From Mariniphaga sp041687215 (GTDB lineage: Bacteria > Bacteroidota > Bacteroidia > Bacteroidales > Prolixibacteraceae), in NCBI RefSeq assembly GCF_041687215.1, contig NZ_JAWLCI010000004.1:1-64000 (forward strand): DNA of 64,000 nt. Direction: 5' to 3'. A program made the translations under genes and the position numbers. Shown here in pieces: positions 37,662 to 47,541 of the stretch. The notes beneath the pieces are model-generated. The model had not been told where the DNA came from and did not search any database. It saw only the letters and a list, made by a program, of their open reading frames with translations. The first letter of the stretch is position 1; each line of letters begins with the position of its first letter.

Positions 37662-39128
37662 ATGAAGACAACAAAAGCATTATTTATAATCGTCTTCCTC
37701 TTTGGATTCGTTTTGAATACAAAAAGCAAACCAAAAGATGAAGGTATAGTAGTTCTCAATAAACCTGGGTATCCCTATATTTTTGAGCTGAATATAGGAG
37801 AAACACATGTTTTCAAAAGAATTGACAAATTGAATGATGTTCAAAAAAAAATCAAATTGATATCAGTTGAACCATTTATAGAAAAAAATTATTGGTTTAA
37901 AGATATTGGGCTTGATTACAACTTTTATCAATTTAAAGTTAAACTTGAAGTAGATGGTAATATTGTAAATCTGTTTCACAGGCCATACGAAATGCCTTTA
38001 ACTGCAAATGGGCTTAGAATCTATATTGAAAATATAAAAAAATTTGATGAAAGTGCTATCTATGGTAAATGTGGAAACTTGGAGAAAGATGTTCGAATTT
38101 CTCTTCGTTTGGAAAATGAATCATGGGGGCCTGAAAATTTAGTTTTTCCCATTAATGATTATTTATGGCATTCTGCTGTTTATAAAAATACCTGGTCTTC
38201 ATTAGTCCCGTTTAATCACCTCTATTATCACAGAGGAGAGGATTTTGGCGCCATTCCTGGTAAATTAAATGTTGTTTCACCTTGTGATGGATTAATTACC
38301 AAATCCCCGCTTCCAAATGGTGATGGGGGCTCTAATGGGATTTGCATTTTGAATGATGACGGTGTTGAATGGCGCTTCGCGCACATGGATATTGAGAATA
38401 TTAACAAAAAACATTCAGAAGGAAATTTTATCAAAGCTGGTGAAATTATAGGAAAAACTGGAATGACATGGAATGGTAAAAAAAGTCAAACTAATGATCC
38501 ACACTTGCATGTCCATTTGTCAATTAATAACATAAAATTAGCCTCATTTCCCTTTTTGATGGAAATGTATTTGAAAAAATATCCAGACCCTGTTATTGCA
38601 GTAGCCGGTGGTTACAGATTTGCAGTGGTCGGAGATACTCTAAATTTAGATGCAAGCCGCTCTATAGCAAACAATTCCAAGCAAATAAAGGAATATAAGT
38701 GGAAATTAAGTAATGGAAAAATAATCAATAAGGCTACTGCTAAAAAAACTTATTACAAGCCAGGAATCTATTCTGAAGAATTAATTGTTACAACAAATGA
38801 CGAATCTATAGATAGGGATTTTTTATATGTTACAGTTTATGATACTTTGCAAATTCAAAATTTAAAATTTCCAAAAGGATGGGCATATTATTACCCATTA
38901 AGAGGAATTAGACCAGAATCTGAAGTTCTTTTTTGGAATAGAATGACAAATTTAGCCTATAATGTAAAAATTAACTATGGCGATGATAATAATTGGTATG
39001 TTATTAAAGAAGAAAGCAAACATATTTACAAAAACCCAGGAAGGTACGTTGTAACTTTAATTACAAATGATTCCGAAGATAATTCATACTCGCTTAAAAT
39101 GGAAGTAGTGGTTGAAAATTGTAAATAA
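37662..39128 (+). CDS. Secreted M23-type metallopeptidase with PKD-like domains
   Basis: A 488-residue exported protein with a signal peptide of about 20-22 residues. The central domain (about 185-290) matches LytM/M23 peptidases: H190 and D194 in HRGEDFGAI and the HxH pair H283/H285 in DPHLHVHL are the zinc ligands, and RFAHMD matches the conserved central His block. An N-terminal beta domain (30-160) has no clear family. Two C-terminal PKD-like beta domains follow (about 300-395 and 405-488; DTLNLDASRS, NPGRYVVTLITND). It could cut glycine-rich peptides in peptidoglycan or in a glycoprotein substrate. Its place between susD and a sulfatase is unusual. The ATG at 37662 is used, not the TTG before it. 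Confidence 0.78.
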   Translation: MKTTKALFIIVFLFGFVLNTKSKPKDEGIVVLNKPGYPYIFELNIGETHVFKRIDKLNDVQKKIKLISVEPFIEKNYWFKDIGLDYNFYQFKVKLEVDGNIVNLFHRPYEMPLTANGLRIYIENIKKFDESAIYGKCGNLEKDVRISLRLENESWGPENLVFPINDYLWHSAVYKNTWSSLVPFNHLYYHRGEDFGAIPGKLNVVSPCDGLITKSPLPNGDGGSNGICILNDDGVEWRFAHMDIENINKKHSEGNFIKAGEIIGKTGMTWNGKKSQTNDPHLHVHLSINNIKLASFPFLMEMYLKKYPDPVIAVAGGYRFAVVGDTLNLDASRSIANNSKQIKEYKWKLSNGKIINKATAKKTYYKPGIYSEELIVTTNDESIDRDFLYVTVYDTLQIQNLKFPKGWAYYYPLRGIRPESEVLFWNRMTNLAYNVKINYGDDNNWYVIKEESKHIYKNPGRYVVTLITNDSEDNSYSLKMEVVVENCK

Positions 39129-39134
39129 ATTGAA

Positions 39135-40532
39135 ATGTGGAAATCCTTTTTGCTACTCCAACTATTTTTTATTGCAATCATTTTATTACTTTTCAAATCT
39201 TCGTTGGGTCAATATAAAGACAAAAAAAAGCCCAACATCATATTTATCTATACCGATGATCAACGCTTCGATGCTCTTGGAGCAAACAGTAATAATGTAA
39301 TCATTACACCTGAACTGGATAAAATGGCTCAACAAGGCATTCGTTTCACTAATGCGAATGTTGTTTTTTCATTATGCAGTCCTAGTCGCGCAGCATTATT
39401 AACCGGACGTTACGGAAGTGCCAACGGGGTTTTACAGTTGGGTAGTGATTTAAATCCTAAAGAAATAACTATTGCCAATTATTTACAGGAAGCTGGATAT
39501 CAAACTGGTATTTCAGGTAAATGGCATATTGGCAGGCATCCGGCTGATGCCGGATTCGATTTTTCGGTTTATTTCGAAGGGAACGGAACGTATTACGGAC
39601 GCACAATTTATGATGAAGGAGAGAAGATCAATCCCGAAATGCATTGTGATTTATATTGTGCCAAGCGATCGGTTGATTTTTTAAAAGAAGCTGCAAAAGG
39701 TGATAAACCATTTTTTCTTTGGCATAATCCACAAACCCCTCACATGAACGGAAATTTAATTTGGGATGCACGAGTGGAAACTACAAAAAATTACAACGTT
39801 ACTGAAATGCCTGTCGCTAAAAATCGTTTGGATGATTTATCCGGCAAACCGGAATACCTGAAACAGGTAAGAAATCTTACTCAGGCAAAAGTATATGGAT
39901 ATCCTGATTCTTTAGCTATTCAGCAACACACGATGGAATATTATTCGGTAATCACGGAAATGGATCAGTTTTTAGGTCTTTTACTCAGGGAACTGGAAAA
40001 TCTCGGACTACGTGAAAACACTTACATTTTTTTCATGAGCGACAATGGCTGGATGTTGGGAGAACATGGCTTTACCAGTAAAGTGCTGCCTTATCGTCCT
40101 TCTTCACGCGTACCGTTTTTTTTGGTTGGTCCGGGACTGAAACCTTCTGTTAACAGCCAGATTGTGTTGAATATCGATATGGCACCAACTATTTTGGAAT
40201 TAGCCGGAATAAAAATTCCTTCTGAAATCCACGGGGAAAGCATTATTCCACTACTGAAAAATAAAAATAAAAAATGGCGGTCATCTTTTGTTTATGAAGG
40301 ATTGGGGACTTATGGCGCTGCAAAACCAAATCTTACCGTAATAAGTGAAGATTATCGTTATATTGAAACTTAAGGGGACAGTTTAACGGGCAAACCTACA
40401 TTTGTTGAATTGTATGATCAAAGCAGCGATTCTCTGGAGATGAAAAATTTAGCAGGCTCTTCACAATATAAAAATCAAATAGTAGAATTTAAAAGATTAA
40501 TAAATAACCACATTAATGCCATCTTGAAATGA
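39135..40532 (+). pseudogene. S1-family sulfatase with an in-frame TAA before its C-terminus
   Basis: The frame encodes 412 residues to a TAA at 40371-40373, then stays open in the same register for 52 more codons to a TGA at 40530-40532. The extra part contains ELYDQSSDSLEMKNLAGSSQ, the usual sulfatase C-terminal strand (ELYDL.. E..NLA), so the true gene is about 465 codons. The next gene's ATG (40529) overlaps the distal TGA as ATGA, which also supports the longer gene. The formylglycine motif is CSPSR at 81-85, with D41/D42 in IYTDDQRFDALG. The signal sequence is hydrophobic without a clear lipobox. The truncated product lacks only the C-terminal region and may or may not fold. Confidence 0.85.
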
Positions 40533-42448
40533 AAACAAAGCATCTTTTATTAGTTACATTTATTTTCTTTTTTGCATGTTCTACGGTGCAAAATAAAATC
40601 AACCATGTTGACAATAAAATTATAGTTTCAGATTTATACAAACAAACCGTTTGGGGCATCGGTTTTGAAATTCAAAGCGATGCCATTGGTTCGGGAAACA
40701 CTGGTTTACCCGAAGACAGGCATGCTGTGCCACACGACCTGATACCAGCGGAGCGCGAACGTTTTGCCAAAGAAATGTTGGCAGGTTTTCGCTATTGCCG
40801 TTTAGCCGGAGGATTGTACTGGCGTGGTTTGGACTCGGAGCAAAAAAAATTGTTCCCCAGATGGGAAACACAATTGGAAGAAATCCGCCAGATGATGGAA
40901 TGGGCTGGCGTCGAAGGTGTTTCACTGGAATACTGGTCGCCTGCCCCTTATTGGAAAGCGAATGAGAGTTACCTTGGAAAAGGTTCGGAAGACCGCTACA
41001 ACACACTGAAATGCTTTGGCCCGAACTTTGCTAATGATCCCGTTTACAAAGGCGACACGATAAAATTTTTAAAAGATTTCGGAAAAGCTTGCGTGACCGA
41101 TGTTCAAACATTAAAGGATGTCGGAATAAAAGTTTCGAAGTGGGGATTGGCCAATGAACCCCATGTTTCTAATAATTCTTACTCCACATGCAAATATTTC
41201 AGTGCTGAAGATTATGTAATGACTTATTATTATGCAGCTAGCGCCATTCGAGAAGCCGACCCTGAAATTCTTTTAATCAGCGATACAGAAGGTGAATTTC
41301 CCAGAAAAATAGCCACGGGAATGCATCGTGCTGAGATTGCAGAACTTGTGGATGCTTACGTGGTTCACACGATAGGTTGGGATTCCGAAAGTGTAAATGA
41401 AGTTGGCAAAAATATTAAGAAGGAACTTCCTTCTCGTCCGTGGTTTCAAAACGAATACGAATATCTGAGGGGTGGCGCTACACCTGAGCGATGCCTGAAC
41501 ACAGTACAACACATTATGAATTCATTTCAGCTGGGCGAAAATCCAACCTGGTACTGGCTTCATGCCTTAAAACCTATTAAAAATGCCGAAGCCAGTGGTT
41601 ATTCGCTCGGATTCTGGAAATCACTGATGGAAGAACATCATGTGAAAAACATCGGCGGTTACGAACGTTGGGTTAAAGGTCCGTTGATTAATAACTTGCC
41701 TAAAGAATTTGAAGAAATGGAGTATATCAATGCCATCCGACCGGGAAAAGATACTGAACCGGGGCTGGGCTATACTTTTAGCATTAATCAGAATGCTACT
41801 GGATACATGGTAGTTGAAGAAAAAGGAGGATATATCCCGAAAGGCTGGGAAAAAACAAACCTTGTTTTTGAAGACGAAGAACGGAAAGATTTGATTTATA
41901 CTAAACAATTACTAAAAGGTCGTATCACAATTGACAATCATACCGGGGAAGAAGCCGGTATTTATGGCGCTCCTCATGCCGTATTTCTGAAAGGAGAAGA
42001 TATGCAGAATTTCGATGTGGAAGTTGGAATGAGCAGTCCGATAAATATCCATTCCTTAGCAATGAAACTTGATTTGGAAGCTGCCAATATGAAACCGGGA
42101 ACTTGGATTTATAATGATTTTAACTGGAATGCAGTGGGGAGTTTTGTAAAACACATGCCTTGGAACTGCAAAGTGCTGGACATTTCAGAAAACAGCTACA
42201 ATAAAGATGCGCGGATTTTTGCTTACGAAAAACCCAATGGGAAACGTACCATCGTGGTGTCAAACCGCACAGGAAAAAATTATACCTTCAACATCAATAC
42301 TGGCAAAAAGGGAAAGTGGCAATGTTATCGCTATACACCCTGGGAAAGAGGAGAAAATACAATGGGCATATTGGATAAGATGCAAAAAGGAAATGAAATT
42401 GTAACGGAATTGACGCATTTGAGCTGGGAGTTTTGGGTAGAAAATTGA
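40529..42448 (+). CDS. GH30-like clan GH-A glycoside hydrolase, lipoprotein
   Basis: A 639-residue envelope enzyme with a lipobox (FFFAC, Cys17). Residues 40-400 form a TIM barrel, with the probable acid/base E210 in KWGLANEPHVS and the nucleophile E309 in WFQNEYEYLRGG. A C-terminal beta-sandwich (about 400-639) is typical of GH30, including NRTGKNYTFNIN and LTHLSWEFWVEN. Known GH30 activities include glucosidase, xylanase and beta-1,6-galactanase; the sequence alone does not decide. Its start overlaps the distal stop of the sulfatase gene, so the two are probably translationally coupled. Confidence 0.75.
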   Translation: MKTKHLLLVTFIFFFACSTVQNKINHVDNKIIVSDLYKQTVWGIGFEIQSDAIGSGNTGLPEDRHAVPHDLIPAERERFAKEMLAGFRYCRLAGGLYWRGLDSEQKKLFPRWETQLEEIRQMMEWAGVEGVSLEYWSPAPYWKANESYLGKGSEDRYNTLKCFGPNFANDPVYKGDTIKFLKDFGKACVTDVQTLKDVGIKVSKWGLANEPHVSNNSYSTCKYFSAEDYVMTYYYAASAIREADPEILLISDTEGEFPRKIATGMHRAEIAELVDAYVVHTIGWDSESVNEVGKNIKKELPSRPWFQNEYEYLRGGATPERCLNTVQHIMNSFQLGENPTWYWLHALKPIKNAEASGYSLGFWKSLMEEHHVKNIGGYERWVKGPLINNLPKEFEEMEYINAIRPGKDTEPGLGYTFSINQNATGYMVVEEKGGYIPKGWEKTNLVFEDEERKDLIYTKQLLKGRITIDNHTGEEAGIYGAPHAVFLKGEDMQNFDVEVGMSSPINIHSLAMKLDLEAANMKPGTWIYNDFNWNAVGSFVKHMPWNCKVLDISENSYNKDARIFAYEKPNGKRTIVVSNRTGKNYTFNINTGKKGKWQCYRYTPWERGENTMGILDKMQKGNEIVTELTHLSWEFWVEN

Positions 42449-42490
42449 CTTTAATAATGGCACTAACAAACGAACAAAAAATTATATATC

Positions 42491-44968
42491 ATGAAAAATA
42501 TATTATTGATAACTATTATGTTCTTCCTTTCAGGTTGCACGTTACAGAATGGGAATAAAGAGTATAACTTACCTCGTCAAATCAGCGGTATTTACCCGCA
42601 CCTTGCTTACTACAACAACGAAGGCGAATGCGGTACCGGGGCTGTTGTTCCATGGGCAGACAGATTGTGGGTTATCACATACGGGCCCCATCTCCCATTT
42701 GGCTCTTCCGATAAGTTGTACAAAATCACTCCCAAGCTGGAGCAAATCGTTCGCCCCGAAAGTATTGGCGGAACGCCTGCCAACCGGATGATTCATCTGG
42801 AAAGCAACCAACTTTTTATAGGCCCGTATGCCATCGATGCCAACCGGAATGTGCGGGTAATTCCTTACGAAAAAATGCCGGGTCGCCATACTGGAAACGC
42901 CCGCCATTTGTCTGACCCGGCGAATAAAATTTATTACGGAACCATGGAAGAGGGTTTTTACGAGGTGGACATAAATACACTCGAGCCTACTATGCTTTAT
43001 GAGGACCGTAATGTAAGCAATCAGAAAGAAAAAGATGAATCGGCAAATCTGCCTTCTGCACTGCTTGAAGGCGCTCACGGAAAAGGTTTGTACTCGGGCC
43101 AGGGTGTGGTGGTATATTCAAACAATGGTGAAGCAACGCAGGAAGCTTTGCAGAAATTTGATGTGGAGGCGGGAGCGCTTGCCGAATGGAATGGAAATGA
43201 ATGGAAAATTGCCCGCCGCAACCAGTTTGTTGAAGTAACCGGGCCTGGTGGAATTTATGGAAATGCAAATCCGGAAACTGACCCAATTTGGGCTACCGGC
43301 TGGGATCATAAATCGGTTCTCCTCGGAGTACGTAATCCCGAAACCGGCTGGGATTTTTTTCGCCTGCCCAAAGCCAGCCACAGTTACGACGGGGCTCACG
43401 GATGGAACACCGAATGGCCGCGAATCCGCGATGTTGGAACCGAAGGAAATCCCGATTACCTGATGACCATGCACGGCATGTTCTGGCGTTTTCCCAAAAC
43501 ATTTACTGCTGAAAATTCAGCCGGAGTTCGTCCACGGTCGGCCTATTTGAAGGTAATTGGCGATTTTACCCGGTGGAACGACCAACTGGTTTTTGGCTGC
43601 GACGACTCTGCCCATCGTGAATTTCTGAATAAAAGAAAACACAAGGGAGGAATCGAAGGTCCCGGCCAATCCAACTCCAACCTGTGGTTTACTTCATTCG
43701 AAAAACCCGACCAGTTGGGAACAAAAACAGCTTCGGGTTCTGTTTGGCTGAATGATGAAGTAAAAGCTGAAGAACCATCCGAGCCCTTCCTGTTTGCCGG
43801 CTGGCCAAACCGTTCGGCATGGATTCATAACAATGGCAGCAATCCCGTGTCTTTCCTATTCGAAGTAGATAAATCCGGAAATCAAACCTGGGAAAACCTG
43901 AAAACGGTAACGCTTACAGCCGGAGCTTCAACCAATATTGAATTCACTGAAAACGAATCCGGAGAATGGATTCGTGTGATAACCGATACACCCACCACAG
44001 CAACGGTGAGCTTTAATTATTCCGGACCCGAAAACCGGCAAACATCGCCATCCGCCAAATTTCAGGGCATTGCAGGAATATCAGGTTCAAAATCAATTGG
44101 AGGATTATTATACGGATTGGGTGACGATCGAAGAGCATTGGGAATTTCTACCGTAACATTTGAAAACGGAAAGGAAACTGAAACCGGATATTACGAACTG
44201 GACGCAGCATTAAATCTGGTAAAAAAGGAGGACCCGGAAACCAACACGTTTATCAAAGAAAAGTTTGCCATTCCTGAAAATGTAATCGAAATTGAAGAAT
44301 CATCGGTACTGATTATTGACGACAAAAACCGCAGGTGGCGGCTGCCACTGGGAGCCGGTGAATATAAACAACCAACCGATGCAGCCCAACTGCGTATTTG
44401 TCGTGAAGTAGCCACCGAACGTGACCTTTTTCACGCCACTGGTACGTTTTACGAGTTGCCTGCTGAAAATGCCGACGGATTTGCCAAAATCAGACCTGTT
44501 GCTTCGCATAATTTCCGGATTCACGATTACGCCTCATATCGGGGCCTGCTGGTTATGACCGGGATTCATCCTGATGCTGAAGCAGGCGAACATATTATTC
44601 GCTCGGATGACGGACAAGCCGCCATTTGGGCAGGCGCCATCGATGATTTATGGGAACTGGGAAAACCGGTTGGAAACGGCGGTCCATGGAAAAACACAGC
44701 AGTGAAAGCCAATGAACCATCCGATCCTTATTTAATTGGATTTTATGACAAACGTTCTTTAGAAATTTCGCATGATGCGGGTGAACCTGTTACCTTTAAA
44801 ATTGAAGTGGAACCTGTTGGACACGGCCCGTGGATGCTTTATAAAGAAGTTACAGTAAAACCCGGCGAAAAATTTAACCATCAGTTTTCAGAGAATTTTC
44901 AAGCCCGATGGATTCGGTTTGTGGCCGGTAAAAACTGTTCGGCCACTGCGTGGCTAGAGTATAAATAG
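42491..44968 (+). CDS. Large duplicated beta-rich lipoprotein of unknown function
   Basis: An 825-residue lipoprotein (FFLSGC, Cys16) with no family I can name. It is built of two related halves. Each half has beta-propeller-like segments and ends in a similar beta domain: residues 419-510 (WLNDEVKAEEPSEPFLFAGW onward) and 733-825 (WKNTAVKANEPSDPYLIGFY onward) align throughout, including WIRVITDTPTTATVSFNY with WIRFVAGKNCSATAWLEY. The first half contains Trp- and Tyr-rich loops that could bind sugars. Several ulvan lyase families are beta-propellers, so a lyase or a surface glycan-binding protein are candidates, but I see no motif that proves either. Base composition is host-like, unlike the genes on both sides of it. 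Confidence 0.75.
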   Translation: MKNILLITIMFFLSGCTLQNGNKEYNLPRQISGIYPHLAYYNNEGECGTGAVVPWADRLWVITYGPHLPFGSSDKLYKITPKLEQIVRPESIGGTPANRMIHLESNQLFIGPYAIDANRNVRVIPYEKMPGRHTGNARHLSDPANKIYYGTMEEGFYEVDINTLEPTMLYEDRNVSNQKEKDESANLPSALLEGAHGKGLYSGQGVVVYSNNGEATQEALQKFDVEAGALAEWNGNEWKIARRNQFVEVTGPGGIYGNANPETDPIWATGWDHKSVLLGVRNPETGWDFFRLPKASHSYDGAHGWNTEWPRIRDVGTEGNPDYLMTMHGMFWRFPKTFTAENSAGVRPRSAYLKVIGDFTRWNDQLVFGCDDSAHREFLNKRKHKGGIEGPGQSNSNLWFTSFEKPDQLGTKTASGSVWLNDEVKAEEPSEPFLFAGWPNRSAWIHNNGSNPVSFLFEVDKSGNQTWENLKTVTLTAGASTNIEFTENESGEWIRVITDTPTTATVSFNYSGPENRQTSPSAKFQGIAGISGSKSIGGLLYGLGDDRRALGISTVTFENGKETETGYYELDAALNLVKKEDPETNTFIKEKFAIPENVIEIEESSVLIIDDKNRRWRLPLGAGEYKQPTDAAQLRICREVATERDLFHATGTFYELPAENADGFAKIRPVASHNFRIHDYASYRGLLVMTGIHPDAEAGEHIIRSDDGQAAIWAGAIDDLWELGKPVGNGGPWKNTAVKANEPSDPYLIGFYDKRSLEISHDAGEPVTFKIEVEPVGHGPWMLYKEVTVKPGEKFNHQFSENFQARWIRFVAGKNCSATAWLEYK

Positions 44969-44986
44969 ATATCAAAATATAGAATC

Positions 44987-46183
44987 ATGATTATAAGAAG
45001 AGTATTATTAATAGTTTTTTGCTTTTCAAATTTATTCACGAAAGGCCAAAATGACATTCAGATTTCTTCCGATTTCCCCGGAGGAAACATAGTTTTTAAC
45101 AAAATATCCGTAGATACAGTTTGGCTAAAACCCGATTTATCGTTTACCAAAGGTGATTGGTTTTACTGGTATTTTAAAATTTCAGGAATTTCAGGAAAAA
45201 ATATCATTTTTAAATTCGACCAAAATAATGTATTTGCGAAATACGGACCAGCCTACAGCATTAATAATGATTTTACCTGGAAATGGTACGGAGAAAACAG
45301 AATTGCTAATAACAGTTTTTCATTTTCTTTTTCAGAACAGGATACAATTGCTTTTTTCAGTGTGGCTTTTCCTTATACCGAAAAAAACCTAAATGATTTT
45401 TTGGGAAATTTGAAAAACAAGAAATTATTAAAATCAGACACGTTGTGTTTCTCCCCGGAAAATCGGGTAATTGAAAAAATAATTATCCCTTCCCTGAATG
45501 CAGAACCTAAACACAAAGTCTTGATTACAGCGCGGCATCATGCCTGTGAAATGATGGCAAATTATGTTCTTGAAGGTATTATTGAAAGTATATTGAATGA
45601 CGTCAATTTAACATCTTTGAGAAATCAAGTGGAATTTATGATTATACCTTTTATTGACAAAGATGGTGTTGAAAATGGTGAGCAAGGGAAAAACAGAATT
45701 CCTCGTGACCACAATAGAGATTATGATGGTAAGTCTATTCATAATTCTACTGCAGCAATTAGGAAATTAATTCCTGACTGGAGTGAAAACAAACTTAAAA
45801 TTGCCCTGGATATTCATTGTCCCACTTTAAATGGCAGATATAATGAAAACATTTATAATGTTGGTCAATCAACATATGAAATAGGTAAGAATCAGATAAT
45901 TTTCTCGAAATTTTTAGAAAAAAATTCAATCGGAGAATTAAAATTATTTCATGAAAATTATTTGCCATTTGGAGAAAATTGGAATACTGATAAGAATTAT
46001 TCACAAGGAATGAGTTTTTCAAGATGGGCAAGTTCATTGGAAGGTATTAGTATAGCAACAACAATCGAGTTCCCATATTCAAACGTTTCTGGCATTATGG
46101 TTACCAAAGACAATTCAAGAGTTTTTGGGAAAACCATTGCTTATTCAATTAATGACTATTTTGTAGAAATTTTGAAACAATAA
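44987..46183 (+). CDS. Secreted M14-type zinc metallopeptidase, copy 1
   Basis: A 398-residue exported protein with a signal peptide of about 20 residues. An N-terminal beta domain (25-150) resembles the one that precedes the catalytic domain in cytosolic-carboxypeptidase-like M14 enzymes. The zinc site is H185 and E188 in ARHHACEMM with H277 in LDIHCP. The substrate-binding motif NRD is at 243-245 and the catalytic Glu is E361 in TIEFPY. It is paired with a close homologue 90 bases downstream. M14 enzymes cut C-terminal residues or amides. In this setting a glycoprotein or amide-linked glycan is a reasonable guess, not proven. The gene is clearly AT-rich. Confidence 0.85.
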   Translation: MIIRRVLLIVFCFSNLFTKGQNDIQISSDFPGGNIVFNKISVDTVWLKPDLSFTKGDWFYWYFKISGISGKNIIFKFDQNNVFAKYGPAYSINNDFTWKWYGENRIANNSFSFSFSEQDTIAFFSVAFPYTEKNLNDFLGNLKNKKLLKSDTLCFSPENRVIEKIIIPSLNAEPKHKVLITARHHACEMMANYVLEGIIESILNDVNLTSLRNQVEFMIIPFIDKDGVENGEQGKNRIPRDHNRDYDGKSIHNSTAAIRKLIPDWSENKLKIALDIHCPTLNGRYNENIYNVGQSTYEIGKNQIIFSKFLEKNSIGELKLFHENYLPFGENWNTDKNYSQGMSFSRWASSLEGISIATTIEFPYSNVSGIMVTKDNSRVFGKTIAYSINDYFVEILKQ

Positions 46184-46272
46184 ACATTTCAAATAAGAAC
46201 ATGAAATATTTTCGAGATTTTATAAACGTGAATTTCTCAAAAAATTGTATGTTATAATTAAAAATAAATTAC

Positions 46273-47514
46273 ATGTCCATAAACAAATATTTGATAGCTT
46301 TTCCATTCTCATTATTGATGGTTTGCAATAATATTAAAGCTCAAGAACAGAAAGTATTAATCGACGTTGATTTCCCAGGAGGAAATATTATTGTCAATGG
46401 TAGTAACAACACAAGTACCCTATATTATGAAGTTACAGATGATACAATTTCAGTAAGACCCGATCTCAGAGATACAGAGGGTAATTGGTTTTATTGGTAT
46501 TTTAGGGTTACTGGTGCCGCTGAAAAAACTTTATATTTTCAGTTTCCAGGTAGACATATTAGCTCTTTTGGTCCTGCTTACAGTACAGATGGTGGAAAAT
46601 CCTGGCAATGGCTTTATGATGAGGTTCAAAACAATCACAGTAGCTTCTCCTATAGCTTTGAAAAAAATAAGAATGAAGTCCTGTTTAGTGTGGGAATGCC
46701 ATATTTACAATCAAATTTTGATGAGTTTATAGCCTCATATCAGGATGATAATTATACAAAATTGGGAATGCTTACAGTTTCAAAAAAAGGAAGAAACATT
46801 GAGAAAGTAACAATTCGTAGTCCTAAAAAAAAACCAAAGTACAAAATTCTTATCACTGCAAGACATCATGCGTGTGAAATGATGGCAAGCTATGCTTTAG
46901 AGGGGATAATAGCATCAGTATTGGGAAATGATGATAAGAATATGAAATGGCTACGGGAGAATGTTGAATTTTTTATTGTCCCTTTTATGGATAAAGATGG
47001 CGTTGAAGACGGAGATCAGGGAAAAAACAGAATGCCTCGTGACCATAATCGTGATTATTCTGAGGTCAGCGTTTATAATAGTACCTCTGCATTACGTGAG
47101 AAGATTCCCAAATGGAGTCAGGGCCAGCTAAAAATTGGACTAGATTTACATTGTCCCGGAATAGTTGGCAATTGGCACGAACATATTTATTCAGTTGGTG
47201 CGGAAGATGAAAGAATGGCTAAACAACAAAAAATATTCATGGAAACTCTTGTTGAAAGACAAAAAGGAGAATTGCAAATTCTCCCCGAACATTCATTTCT
47301 TGAACATGGAACTTCATGGAATGTCACAAATACTTTTAAAAAAGGAGTTGGATTTCGTGGATGGGTCTCAAGTATTGAGGGAGTAACTCTTGCAATCTCA
47401 TTTGAACTTCCCTATGCTAATAATAATGGACAACAGGTAATACCTGAAAATGCAAGATTGTTTGGTAAAGATTTAGCTGATGTAATATCAATATATCTTC
47501 AGGAGATTCATTAA
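46273..47514 (+). CDS. Secreted M14-type zinc metallopeptidase, copy 2
   Basis: A 413-residue paralogue of the preceding gene. The same order of motifs is present: FPGGNIIVNG near the start, WFYWYFRVTGA, H199 and E202 in ARHHACEMM, DKDGVEDGDQGKNRMPRDHN, LDLHCPG and the catalytic Glu in SFELPY. The signal peptide is about 23 residues (NNIKA). Sequence identity is high around the active site but the copies differ throughout, so the duplication is not recent. Codon use is AT-rich like copy 1. All catalytic residues are intact in both, suggesting two functions rather than decay. Confidence 0.85.
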   Translation: MSINKYLIAFPFSLLMVCNNIKAQEQKVLIDVDFPGGNIIVNGSNNTSTLYYEVTDDTISVRPDLRDTEGNWFYWYFRVTGAAEKTLYFQFPGRHISSFGPAYSTDGGKSWQWLYDEVQNNHSSFSYSFEKNKNEVLFSVGMPYLQSNFDEFIASYQDDNYTKLGMLTVSKKGRNIEKVTIRSPKKKPKYKILITARHHACEMMASYALEGIIASVLGNDDKNMKWLRENVEFFIVPFMDKDGVEDGDQGKNRMPRDHNRDYSEVSVYNSTSALREKIPKWSQGQLKIGLDLHCPGIVGNWHEHIYSVGAEDERMAKQQKIFMETLVERQKGELQILPEHSFLEHGTSWNVTNTFKKGVGFRGWVSSIEGVTLAISFELPYANNNGQQVIPENARLFGKDLADVISIYLQEIH

Positions 47515-47541
47515 AACTTAATTATTTTAAAAAGTGATATC

